Notes under the pieces: generated by a model
Databases searched by the model: none
What the model saw: the letters and a program-made list of their open reading frames with translations, nothing else
Told to the model about the DNA's origin: nothing
Program-made: the position numbers and the translations under genes
Assembly: GCA_020746995.1 (NCBI GenBank)
Contig: JAGPXD010000003.1
Coordinates: forward strand, 558,001 to 622,000
Reading direction: 5' to 3'
Origin: Plectosphaerella cucumerina
Taxonomy: Eukaryota; Ascomycota; Sordariomycetes; Glomerellales; Plectosphaerellaceae
Length of the DNA stretch: 64,000 nt
In this document: one piece after another, positions 9,844-19,771 of the stretch
How positions within the stretch are numbered: the stretch's first letter is position 1
Layout: every line of letters starts with the position of its first letter

Positions 9844-11742
9844 ATGGCCACAACCACCGCTCAGGAAGGTCGTCCCAGGACACCCGAAGACCCGGAAAAG
9901 GCCGATTACGTCCATGACGAGCAGCTCAAGACCAATGGCGTCTTGGAGAATGAAGAAGTCGTACCTAGAGGACGACGCAAGAAGACTGACCCAGTTGAGA
10001 TCAGTCTGGTGCGCAAGCTGGACTGGATCATGATGCCAACCCTCTGGATCATGCGAGTCTCCCAGTCCCACGTTCCCAAGACAACTCACTGACGGATTGC
10101 TTGCAGGTACTGGTTCAACTACCTCGATCGAAATGCCATCGCAGTTGCTCGCCTGGACGGGATGGAAAAGGAGCTCGGTCTTTCCTCAACTCAATACGTC
10201 ACGAGCGTCTCGATCCTCTTCGTCGGTTACATCCTCGGACAGATCCCCAGCAGTAAGTCCCTCACACCATTGATCAACTTTCAGACTAATCCATGACGCA
10301 GACATGATCATGACCCGAGTCCGACCGTCGCTGTTCATGTCGGGGGCCATGGCGCTCTGGGCGGTGGTCAGCACCCTGACGGGCATCGCGAAAGACTTCA
10401 AGGGGCTGCTTCTGACCCGATTCTTCCTGGGAGTTACCGAGGCACCGTTCTACCCAGGTACGTCGTTCTCCGTGTATCATGGCAGAATAGTCTGCTAATG
10501 CGAAGATTTCCAGGCGCCCTCTACATGCTGGCCATGTTCTACCCGAAGCAAGAACTCGCCACCCGCATATCGATCCTCTACACCGCCAACATTTGTGGTA
10601 CAGCTTTCGCCGGCCTCATCGCAATTGGCGTCTTTGAGATGAGCGGCGTTGCAGGTCTTTCGGGCTGGCGATGGCTCTTCATTCTTCAGGGAATCATCGT
10701 GCGTGCCCTATTGAACTGAACATCGACCTCAACTGACACAACTAGACTTTCGCCGTGGCTGTCGCCTCTGCCTGGCTTCTTCCCGACGAGCCCCTTAACA
10801 CAAGGTGGCTGACCGAAGACGAGAGGAAGCTGGCACACTCGCGCATCGCTGCCGACACGGTCCGCCTCAAGGCCAACACGAGCACCTGGATCGGCCTGAA
10901 GGAGGCTCTCAAGGACCCCCGGATCTGGGTCCTCATCCCCATGTACCACTTTCACATGGTACTGCTACCCCTGATAACTCCCATCACAACCACCGAAAGA
11001 AAAGTACTGACTTTTAATACGCCAGGCTGCTTCGAACTTCAAGAACTTTTTCCCCACAATCGTTGAGACACTCGGGTTTGAGCGTAACGTCACGCTTGCT
11101 CTCGTGTGTCCTCCGTACCTGATTTCCGGCATCGTCTCGATCGGCTGGGCTATGAGTTCAGGTACGTCAACCAGGACCTCCGAAGTGGATTCAAGGCATG
11201 CTCACAAGTATCAGGTTACTTCAACGAGAGAGTTTGGCATATTACCATCACAAAGGTGGTGGCGGTGCTGGGTTTTGTGCTCGCCTGCAGCACACTGAAC
11301 GTGGGCGCTCGCTACTTCGCCATGTGCCTTTTCGCCTGCGGCGTCTACGCCTCGAACTCCATTATCCTCTCCTGGCTCAGCAGCACTTGTGGCCAGACTA
11401 AAGAGAAGAAGGCCATTTCGCTCGCGGTTTGTGGCCCCTTTCGCCGCTTCATCGGTTTCCAGAACTGACATTTCATCTAGGTGGCGAATACCATTGCCAA
11501 CCTCAGCCCAATTTATACTCCGGTAAGTTAGAATGCCTATTGTCTTCTCGGTCTGTGACTAACAGTCTCAGTACCTGTGGCCTAGCTCTGATGAGCCTCG
11601 CTACGTCACAGCCATGGCTTCTAGCGCCGCCTTCTCTTTCATTGCTTGCGTGTTGGCATGGGTTCTGCGGTGGATGCTGGTCAAGGAGAACCGCAAGATT
11701 GAGCGAGACACTTCGGGCCGTGCCATGAAGTTTGTCTACTGA
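9844..11742 (+). CDS. MFS transporter, DAL5/anion:cation symporter family
   Basis: Nine exons: 9844-10052, 10107-10252, 10302-10457, 10514-10698, 10746-10958, 11026-11161, 11215-11426, 11481-11522 and 11572-11742; 489 residues. Near the first membrane helix, DWIMMPTLWIMYWFNYLDRNA is the family hallmark; the helices that follow include TRFFLGVTEAPFYPG and LSGWRWLFILQGI. Relatives import allantoate, nicotinate, pantothenate or dicarboxylate-like anions with protons across the plasma membrane. The first intron begins with GC (GCGAGT...TGCAG). Only that donor keeps the reading LWIM-YWFNYLDRN, so this is a GC-AG intron. The gene lies just beyond the regulator and converges with the sugar transporter, leaving about 150 bp between stops. 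It may supply the acid cleaved by the nearby lyase; that link is inference. Confidence 0.9.
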
Positions 11743-11895
11743 TGGGAAACCATTCTGGGGAAATATCTACATCCGTTGAGGCGAACATCTACAACCAGAA
11801 AGGCTCTAGAGTCTACTTGTCTATCCAGTCACTGTCCGTGTAAGCAAAGGTCTGAAGAGCTCCTGTTCCCTCTCTCAAACCAACTCTCCGCTGCC

Positions 11896-13646
11896 TTAAG
11901 CAGTTGCCTTCTCCCCCCCGTCTACCACACCTCCGAACCTGTAGGATCCCATTTTTCTCGGAGGAACGCCTACTTCGAACAGCGCATCAATCTCGCTGGG
12001 TGTTCTGCCCTTGAGTTCAGGTATGTAGAAGAATGCGAGAATCGAAGTGATGATGGAGATGCCTCCAAATATGAATCCGACCTTTCCTCCAAGATTCTGC
12101 AGTCAAAGTCAGCTCATCGATCCAACAAGCAACAAAGGGTGGAAAATACGTACCCCGGCATCTGGATTCACCATATAGGGCACGGCAAAGTACATGACGA
12201 TCCCCCAGATCGCCTGCGTCGCCGTGGCCAATGCCACCGTTCTAGCCCTCAGCACCAGCGACGATACCTCCCCAAGAAGCACAAACGCAATCGCCCCAAT
12301 CGTTAGGAAATAGACGAATGAGAACACGACTGTGATGGACGACTGCGCCCATTGCGCCGCACCTGTCGGGATGACATCCATAATCCCAATCAACAACAGG
12401 AGTGTTGTGCACGCGACCATGCCGCTGTTGAAGATGGGCCGACGTCCGAATCGCGGGATCAGGAACCACGAGCAGATATTCCCCGCCACGCCGCAGGCTG
12501 TCACGCCGACGCCAAGGTCGAGGGATTGTCTGGTATCCAAGCCCGCGAGCTGGAAGAAGTAAGGCGAGAAATGGATGACGAAGACGATGCCGACGAGGTG
12601 CTGGCAGCAGAAGACGCCCATGGATATCAGGGTCCTCGCACGGTCGGTGCCTTTGAATGCCGAGACGTAGCTAGGTGGTTGCAATTTGGACTCCTCCTCG
12701 ACTGTCTTGATCATGGCGTCGAGCTTGGCTTCAATGTCGGTAGCTTTGCCGTAGAGCCTCTGCAGAGCGCGTCTCGCACCTTCGATGTTCCCGCAGCGCA
12801 CAAGGTGCCAGGGCGACTCAGGGGATAGGATGCTCCCGATGAAGAGAAAAGCCGAGAAGGCAAGCTGGGTCAAGAAAGGGCCCCTGAACGCCCATGTGTC
12901 GATTCTCTCGCCGAGGCCTGCCATCACGCCGTTGGACAAGAGCTGTCCCACGGCGATGCCAAGGTTGACGCCCGCGGTCGACATGCCGCGCAGGACGGTG
13001 GGCGCCATTTCGGAACATGTCGTAGGCCCAAGGGTCAGGTAGAAGCCGACACCAACACCGAGAACGAGCTTGCTTGCGACAAAGGCGGAACGGGTTGCTG
13101 AGAGGGTTTCGCCCAGGATGCCCGCCGTGACGACAAGGACGCCGATGGAAAGGCTCCTCTTGCGTCCGAGGCGATCTGAGATCCAGCTGCATGCAAAGCC
13201 GCCGAAGAATTGGCCCACGGAGGAGACGACATTGAAGGCTGTGAGCCAGTTGGCAGGGATAACCCAATGGCCATTGAGCTCGGAGCTGTCTGACATCAGT
13301 GGGGGGTTCTGTGTGGTGTCAAGAGTGAACGCACCCGTAGAACTTGCGGAACGCAGGGACGCTGACGATGGCGCCGTTGATCTGGGTGTCATATCCCCCT
13401 GAGAACATTAGCCACGAACTTTGAAGTCCAAACTCAAGACTCACATCCGACGGCGCACATGCACCAGAAGAAGGACCACCATATAATCATAGGGTGATTC
13501 CTGGCGACAAACCCGAGTGTCATCTCATGCTCCCGCTCGTTGTCACGCTCGACGGGGCGCCGCTCCGCTCCTCCGAGACTGGCCGAAGTCGTCTCGGCGG
13601 CATCGGCTTTTTCGAGCCGAGTCGCAAAATCGTCGATTGATGCCAT
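11896..13646 (-). CDS. MFS sugar transporter (alpha-glucoside/hexose permease type)
   Basis: Four exons: 13646-13445, 13398-13335, 13285-12154 and 12096-11896; 532 residues. A hydrophilic N-terminus leads into helix 1 with the conserved YDTQINGAIVS. Next come the GR[KR] loop SDRLGRKRS, the internal repeat loop RFGRRPIF, and the exit motif IPELKGRTPSEIDALFE in the last exon. These define the sugar porter branch, closest in pattern to fungal maltose/alpha-glucoside permeases. The start MASIDDFATRLEKAD is the first ATG giving a typical N-terminus; the longer upstream frame is arginine-rich and is probably leader. Across 549 bp lies a divergent Zn2Cys6 gene, a common arrangement for a transporter and its activator. 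Confidence 0.92.
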
Positions 13647-14195
13647 GCTGTGTGATTTCCTACGCAGCAACTGCCGGGGATGCATGAAAAGGAGGAGAAA
13701 CTGATTTGCCCTCTGAGCAGACTTCTGCCCGGTCCCGCCCGCCATGCGCCGTGCTCCAAGATCCCCGTCCCCTTCTCGGCACGTCTTTGTCGGCATTCAC
13801 TCGTACGGTTTTGCCGAGACTACTGTCGCTCAAGGTTTTCCTGGGCGCAGACCGAGGCGTCGCTAGTGCCATGTTCAGCTGGCAGGATTCGCGCGCCGTG
13901 GTGATCCTCCGCATCATTCAGGGGCAGAAAAGGGGGCTAACGCCCGTGCCGTCGGGCGTCTAGCGGCCAACGGTCCGGGCAGAACGGACAGACCCCTGAC
14001 TCGCGGCAGATGATCTGCCCGAGAGCTGGAGCAGAGATCTAAAAGCTCCCAGGCGGGGGTGATGATTTCACGGTCGCAGGCGCGAAAGCAGAGTCAGGGC
14101 CACCCTCGACGATACACACCAGTCAAAACACCCCTCCCGACACTCCGCGCTTGACTCTCCTCTCTGACAAACGCTTCCTCATCTGGCCCTCAATC
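13647..14195. other. Divergent promoter: sugar transporter (-) / Zn2Cys6 regulator (+)
   Basis: No coding sequence. It contains the perfect inverted repeat CGCCCG-N6-CGGGCG (13941-13958) and a CGGTCCG (13971-13977), both built from CGG half-sites. No clear TATA box is visible on either side. Confidence 0.6.
13941..13977. promoter_or_regulatory. Candidate Zn2Cys6 operator in divergent promoter
   Basis: CGCCCG at 13941-13946 and CGGGCG at 13953-13958 are perfect inverted arms with a 6-bp spacer, giving an everted CCG-N6-CGG. A second element, CGGTCCG, follows at 13971-13977. It is about 220-255 bp from the regulator ATG and about 295-330 bp from the transporter ATG. Confidence 0.45.
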
Positions 14196-16025
14196 ATGGA
14201 AGGGACAGAGAAACTGGTCCCCGGCAGCAAGCACGTCGCCCCCACAAGTCGCGGGAGCTCGGCGTACCCACGAAAGAGGGCCGTGACGGCCTGTCAGGTG
14301 TGCCGAGCGCGCCGGACTCGATGCGACCAGAAGAAGCCAGCGTGCTCCTTCTGCGCCAACATCGGGGCCGAGTGCGTCTTTGACATCTCGGGCCCGTCGA
14401 CATTCGACCCCGCCAGCTTGGCCATCATTGACCGCCTCGAGCGGCTGGAGCGGAAGCTCGACGCGCAGGCGACACAGTCCGCAGGGTCGTCTCCGTATAG
14501 CAGCCAGCAGTCGCCGCGCGATGCCGCGACATACCAGTCAGCCACAGCCGCGCAGGCAACTGTTCTCGTCGAGTCGCGCGCCCTCTGCGACCCGAGGGCC
14601 GTTCATCCCCCGCCGCCTTCGATCCACGCACAGCTTCCCAAGAACCTCGACGCCGTCCTGGCATGGCCCATCTTCAGGACGCTTGGATGCCCTGCGAGCC
14701 CGTCATCAGTCATCAGCCCTCAGGCAGCACCAAGCTCGCGATTGCCGCCATTGCGGGAGCCTGGACTCGGCATCGGCGATGATCTCGACGCGGCGTCGTG
14801 TGGTCGCTGGGTTGACAGCTTCTTCTGCAACGTGCACACCAAGAACCCGGTGCTCGATGAGGAACGCACCCGCCGGCTTGTGCGAGACATGTGCATCGAG
14901 GGGCCTGGGTACGACTCATCATCCTGCCTGGCGCTTCTCGTCTGCGCCAACGGTGCGCTGGTACGACCTTTCGAGGCGCCCTCGCTGACGTATCAGGACC
15001 TCGGCTCCTCAGAGGCCATGTCCATCTTTGCACTTGCTCAGAAGCGACTTGGCCATGTGTTGGTGGCGACGGGGCTGGTCGAGGCCCAGTGCGCCCTGTT
15101 TACGGGCGTCTTTCTCATGTCGATTCTCCGACCGGCCGATGCTTGGAGGATGTTCCTGCATGGGCTGGCCATCTGCCAGAGTTTCCCGTCAATTCGGAAT
15201 CCAGTCTCCTTCGCCGATGAGGCACGTCGCACAGCAGATGTCGTCGCCGAGGAGAGCATCCACTGGTCATGCTGGAAATCGGAGCACGAGGTGCGACTTG
15301 AGCTTGACCGGTCGAACGTGGGCAACTTGGCATATGATCCACCAAGGCTGTTTCCAAGTCCTCCGACCGGCTGCGACGAACGGGCGTGGTACTTCTACCT
15401 CTCGGAGATATCCTTGTGGCGACTTCAGGCCGGGGCCGAGAAGGAGATGGTTGCCATGATGCAGGAGAGTCTCCGCTCAAGCCCGGGCGCCAACGCCGGG
15501 TTGAGCATCCTGGGTCAGCTGCGAGAGCTTGGTGAGAGCATGGAAGAGCAGATGAGCGCTTGGCGGAGGTCTCTACCTCCATCGCTCGCCATGCACAACA
15601 ACGACACCCCGGCAACTGCCGAGGAAGACGACGTCCTGTTCTTCTGCCTTCGCGGACGATGCGTCTACATCCAGGAGCTGGTGACTTGGCCATTCCTCCA
15701 CGCCATGATCAACGAGGGCGTAGACTCGCCGGCGATTCGGGAGGGTGTCGGCCGGGGCCTCCGCGCCCACCTGGACCGGATGATCGTGTACAGCACGGGG
15801 TACTACCACCGGCACCACGGGACGTGGTTGTCGCTGCGGTCGTCGACAAAGAGCGCGTGCATCCTTCTGGCGTTCTCTAGGTTGCCGGCGGCGCGGCACT
15901 TGATGCCCGATGGATGGGAGAGGAGGGTGCGGGCTGTGATGGAGATGATGATACACTATCGAGACGAGGCGCCGGGGATGGACCAGGCGGTCGAGGTTGC
16001 GCAGTATCTGTTATCGCTCCCGTGA
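14196..16025 (+). CDS. Zn2Cys6 transcription factor next to a sugar transporter
   Basis: Single exon, 609 residues. The ATG at 14196 (MEGTEKLVPG) is chosen because the 15 codons before it begin only at a non-ATG codon. The zinc cluster is at residues 33-61 (CQVCRARRTRC...CSFCANIGAEC). A dimerisation-type coiled segment (IDRLERLERKLDAQ) follows, and then a fungal_trans-like region with the usual hydrophobic helices up to AVEVAQYLLSLP. The cognate gene is probably the divergent sugar transporter, judged only from position. An intronless regulator is somewhat unusual in this window. Confidence 0.9.
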   Translation: MEGTEKLVPGSKHVAPTSRGSSAYPRKRAVTACQVCRARRTRCDQKKPACSFCANIGAECVFDISGPSTFDPASLAIIDRLERLERKLDAQATQSAGSSPYSSQQSPRDAATYQSATAAQATVLVESRALCDPRAVHPPPPSIHAQLPKNLDAVLAWPIFRTLGCPASPSSVISPQAAPSSRLPPLREPGLGIGDDLDAASCGRWVDSFFCNVHTKNPVLDEERTRRLVRDMCIEGPGYDSSSCLALLVCANGALVRPFEAPSLTYQDLGSSEAMSIFALAQKRLGHVLVATGLVEAQCALFTGVFLMSILRPADAWRMFLHGLAICQSFPSIRNPVSFADEARRTADVVAEESIHWSCWKSEHEVRLELDRSNVGNLAYDPPRLFPSPPTGCDERAWYFYLSEISLWRLQAGAEKEMVAMMQESLRSSPGANAGLSILGQLRELGESMEEQMSAWRRSLPPSLAMHNNDTPATAEEDDVLFFCLRGRCVYIQELVTWPFLHAMINEGVDSPAIREGVGRGLRAHLDRMIVYSTGYYHRHHGTWLSLRSSTKSACILLAFSRLPAARHLMPDGWERRVRAVMEMMIHYRDEAPGMDQAVEVAQYLLSLP

Positions 16026-16428
16026 GCCTGAAGAACGCAACGAGGTTTTTCCGAATGATTGGGTTCTGATTGATCGAGGTTGTTCATGAGGAATGTCATC
16101 ACCCAAGATGATGATTATGGAAGACAGAAAGTGGTGTACCTGAGATACTGCGCTAATTTCTATGTGGGCTGAGGTACCCCGGATTCTTGATGCTGGCCCG
16201 TGCGTCCGTCATCTTTAGGTAGGGCAGAGTTGACGCGGTAGTGCGGGGACACATGATCAGGCGTTCCCCCACGCCAACACGCGTTGTCATCGCGGCGCAT
16301 CCCGTCCTCAGCTGGAGCTGCACGGGGCACCTCCCTCAGCTTAACTCAACCCACACGTCACTCCACGTCCACGACCACCACACTGCACCCATCGCCACAC
16401 CAGCCGCGGCATTGCCGCCAATTAGGCA
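16026..16428. other. Intergenic
   Basis: This 403-bp spacer lies between two plus-strand genes. It holds the 3' end of the regulator and the CA-rich leader of the HTH-repeat gene. No other structure is visible. Confidence 0.6.
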
Positions 16429-18746
16429 ATGTCGTCTTCATACACAGCAGAGGCCATGGCCCAGGCCGTTCGGGCCGTTCAAGACGGAAAGGGCATCAAG
16501 AACAGCGCGCTGGCTTGGGGCGTTCCCTACACGTCCCTCTACACCCAGCTGAAGAGGTCGCAAAGCTCCAAGTCTGAAACCACGAAGCCTGTCCACAAGT
16601 TCATTCACCAACATGTACCCAAGCCCGCCACCAAGCCGGCCACCACTCCCGCCGCCAAGCCAGTCACCAAGCCTGTCATCAAGCCTGTCTTGGCAAAGCC
16701 GTCTGCGTACACTCCAGAAGCAATGGCCCAGGCCGTGCTCGATGTCCAAAAAGGCCAGCCCATGAAGGCCACCGCAGCCCTCTGGGGCATTCCATACACT
16801 TCTCTGTGGACCGTCATCAGAAAGTCACAAAAGTCTCAGCCTTCACCCACGAAGCATGTTTCCACGCCCGTCACCAAGCCTGCCCCCAAAATCGTCACCA
16901 AACCGGACATCAAGCCAGTCACCAAGCCCATCCTGGCAAAGCCGTCTGCGTACACATCAGAGGCAATGGCCCAGGCCGTCTTCGACGTTGAAGACGGTCA
17001 ACCCATGAAGACCAGCGCAATGGTCTGGGGTGTTCCCTACTCCTCCCTCTACAAGGTCGTCAAGAGGTCGCAAAACCCCAGCTCGCAACCCAAAAAGGTC
17101 ATCCGCATGCCGGCTCGGACGACAACGCCATTGCAGATGGTTGCATCGACTATCAAGCCAAGGACTCACAAATCTACTCAGGAAGATCTTAACAACGCCT
17201 TGATGGAGGTCATAGCAAACGGGGAGCGAACGGCGGTGGTCTCGAAGAAGTGGGGGATACCAGGGTCGACGTTACGAACCATACGCGACCGGGAGGGCCA
17301 GTCGCTGTTTCCACCAGTGTCTGCAGAGTCAGACGCCAGCCCCGACCCGCCAGTCGTCACCTCCGATCTCAAGCAATCCACCGCCAGTTACACAGAAGAC
17401 GACCTTGCCAGCGCCTTTGAGGCCATAGCAGCTGGGGAGAGGGTCATGACAGCCTCGAGGAAGTGGGGTGTACCAGAGTCGACACTGCGAACCTTCCGGG
17501 ACCGACAGAAGAAATCACAGCGTCCGTCCATGCCTGTCGCATCAGACATCAGCCTCGACCCGCCTGCCACCTCGGAAATGAAGCAAGCACCTGCCAGCAG
17601 CGCTAGGTATACCGAAGACGACATCAACAACGCCTTGAAGGCCAAGGCCAAAGTAGAGAAGACGATGGTGGCCGCCAAGAAATGGGGCGTGCCCGAATCC
17701 ACCCTCCGCCTGCGAAGGGATAAGCCAAAACAGGATCCAAGTCCCGCTGCGCCTGTAAAGCCCGTCCCGGCTCAATCTACATCCTCTCTGGACCAGCCAA
17801 GGCCCAAGCCCGCGCCTGCCGCACCAAGAAACAGTCCCGCCCTCGCCTCGAAGCCGAAGCACTGTTCGGCAAAAGTTCCCCGGCAGCCCAATTACACCGA
17901 AGAGCAGGTTGATGCCGCCCTTGACGCTGTTGCAAAGGGGGCCAAGATGAAGCCGACGGCGAGGGCGATGGGTATTCCATTTACGGCCATATACAAGAGG
18001 GTCCTGAAAGAACGTAGGTTGAAATTGAACCCAGGACAGGAAGAGTAAGTCGTACACCCTCCACGCCTTTGATGTTGAGCCACGTATTCTAATAGCAGCG
18101 CAGGTTTACCGAAGAGGACGTCAACAGCGCTTGTGAAGCCATTGCAAAAGGAGCGAAGATTTGGCCAACGTCCCTGGCATATGGCATTCCCGACGGATGG
18201 CTCCGCCGCGAGTTCAAGAGGCGCCGCAGAATCAAAAGAACGGCTCCGACGCACGAGGTGCGGCTGTCTATGGCTCAGGAACGTAATCTGGCGGGATGGG
18301 CCCGGGCTCAGGGGTCCCTTGGCTTCCCGCCTACTGTCGACGAAGTGATCAACTTTGCGCAGCAGATTCTGCACCTCAGCGGCGGCTCTGGGACTTTGGA
18401 CAGAAACTGGCTCGAGGCGTTTGCTCGCCGTAATCCGGACGTCGTCATCAGCGGACTCCAAGATCAGCAGATGGAGGATGTGGATGAGGACGAGGGCCAG
18501 GGCGGCGATGACGACTCTTTGAGGGAGAGAGATGGGCTTACGGATGACACGACCATGGTGGAAGACAACACGGATGATGAGATGGAGGGGGTTGAGGATC
18601 AGCTGGCTCTGATTCGGAGCTGTGTCGATGCGGTTGTGTCTGACTTTGAGTTTAGCCTGCTTGAGGACAGCTTTGAGGCGTCGACTTTCCCTGTGGGCAC
18701 AACGGTGAGCCTCATGGGGGATGCGAGCCAGCCACAGTGGTCTTAG
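16429..18746 (+). CDS. Protein with eight pipsqueak-type HTH repeats and a CENP-B-like domain
   Basis: Two exons, 16429-18044 and 18104-18746; 752 residues. About 42-residue helix-turn-helix units lie at residues 4-45, 93-134, 174-215, 248-289, 320-361, 393-434, 488-530 and 540-581. Each has the pattern [YF]T-E-x(20)-WG[VI]P-x-S[TS]L. The first three are nearly identical and are joined by lysine-proline linkers, which suggests recent internal duplication. Repeats 4-6 form a second group ending STLR, and 7-8 a third. Residues 591-653 (LSMAQERNLAGWARAQG...NWLEAFARRNPDVV) resemble the second DNA-binding domain of pogo/Tigger-type transposases and CENP-B. A strongly acidic tail follows. No DDE catalytic domain is present, so I read this as a domesticated transposase-derived DNA-binding protein. 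I know of no named family with eight such repeats. Confidence 0.85.
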
Positions 18747-19015
18747 GGGGTTGCTAGGAGAGAATGTGGGAATCTTGGGTGGGATATGGCTGTATGCTGG
18801 TGCCTCGGGTACACCTTGGGATTCTCATCAATACCCTCACTTTAGCTTTACTTCAGCGTGGTATATGTTTATAACAAACTGCCTGTTTTGTTGAGGAGCA
18901 TCCTCTATACTCGATCACATCCTCGTCAAATATAGCTATGAAGTTTCTCGCGCCTACTTTGGGGAAATCTCACATCTTGGACTTACCGACTTCAAGGTGT
19001 GTCAAGTAAGAAACC

Positions 19016-19183
19016 AAAAAGACCCCCTCCGGGCATCCTGCTATGCAGGAATCCGGAGGGGTAGAAAACCGGCCGTACCCGGGTGCGGTTTTGCTTGCAG
19101 CGGGAATCGAACCCGCGCCGTGGCCTCTGCGCCAGTGCACCCATTGAACGATTGTCGACCTAAACCGCTGAGCCACTGGCGAC
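19016..19183 (-). ncRNA. Candidate RNA polymerase III transcript, tRNA-like but not a canonical tRNA
   Basis: On the minus strand a perfect A box (TGGCTCAGCGG, 19175-19165) and a perfect B box (GGTTCGATTCC, 19113-19103) are 51 bp apart. The B box sits in a complete T arm (GCGGG-TTCGATT-CCCGC). A normal acceptor stem is missing: the 5' GTCGCCA cannot pair with TGCAAGC after the T arm. Instead CGCCAGTG at the 5' end pairs perfectly with CACTGGCG inside the element. Two further hairpins follow, AAAACCG/CGGTTTT (19065-19071 with 19086-19092) and a strong CCCCTCCGG/CCGGAGGGG stem (19024-19032 with 19053-19061, inner TCCTGC/GCAGGA). The element ends at five T residues (19020-19016), the Pol III stop signal. 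It could be a structured non-coding RNA, a tRNA-derived SINE head or a decayed tRNA. Confidence 0.6.
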
Positions 19184-19216
19184 ATCCGTTGATGGGAAGG
19201 AGCGGAGTTCGAGGGG

Positions 19217-19222
19217 TTATAA
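19217..19222 (-). promoter_or_regulatory. TATA-like element upstream of the Pol III candidate
   Basis: TTATAA lies about 35 bp upstream of the likely RNA 5' end at 19183, where many fungal Pol III genes carry a TATA element. Confidence 0.4.
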
Positions 19223-19771
19223 GGGAAAGTGGTGGTGGGTGACGAGGATAGTGGTAGGTGCGAAAGGTGCGTGAGTATTCACCGAGTGAATGGGCAACGT
19301 GGGTGACACTGGGTCAGTGGGAGGCGAACATGCAGGCAGACTAGATCAGACGCATGATGAGAGATGGCATATTTCTTTAACTCGGAAGCTCTTGCTTTAT
19401 GTCACTGAAAAAGATTTCGTGGTTTCTGATCACTTCGAATTGGGCGAGAAATGCTGCCCTTACGGCCAGGTATGTGATTTCCAAAGAACCCCGGTGATAT
19501 TATTAGGTTTTCCCAATACTCAATTTGCCAAAGACCATCAAAATGCATATCCCTCCAGTCAAAAACGATGACCTGATGTCCCTCCGAAGTACCAAAACGC
19601 CCAAATCCAAATCCGTCCTTTTCCGTTTTCATAAGCAGCCCCAAAGCATGTACTGGATGAAGTTGACCAGACAGGGACAACATATCTCACCTCCCTCGGT
19701 CGAATATCCAATACCCCCAAATCATGCCATCAAATCAAACTCCAGCTCAGATCACAGGCTACACGATGCCT

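Larger units (their letters stand above)
18747..19771. other. Intergenic containing a candidate Pol III RNA gene
   Basis: Apart from the RNA gene at about 19016-19183, I see no coding feature. The segments at 18760-18960 and 19290-19770 are richer in A and T than their neighbours. Confidence 0.55.

Noticed and set aside
19096..19185. Canonical tRNA with intron
   Set aside because: The T arm is good, but the two acceptor halves mismatch at three central positions and no anticodon stem can be formed; kept only as a tRNA-like ncRNA.
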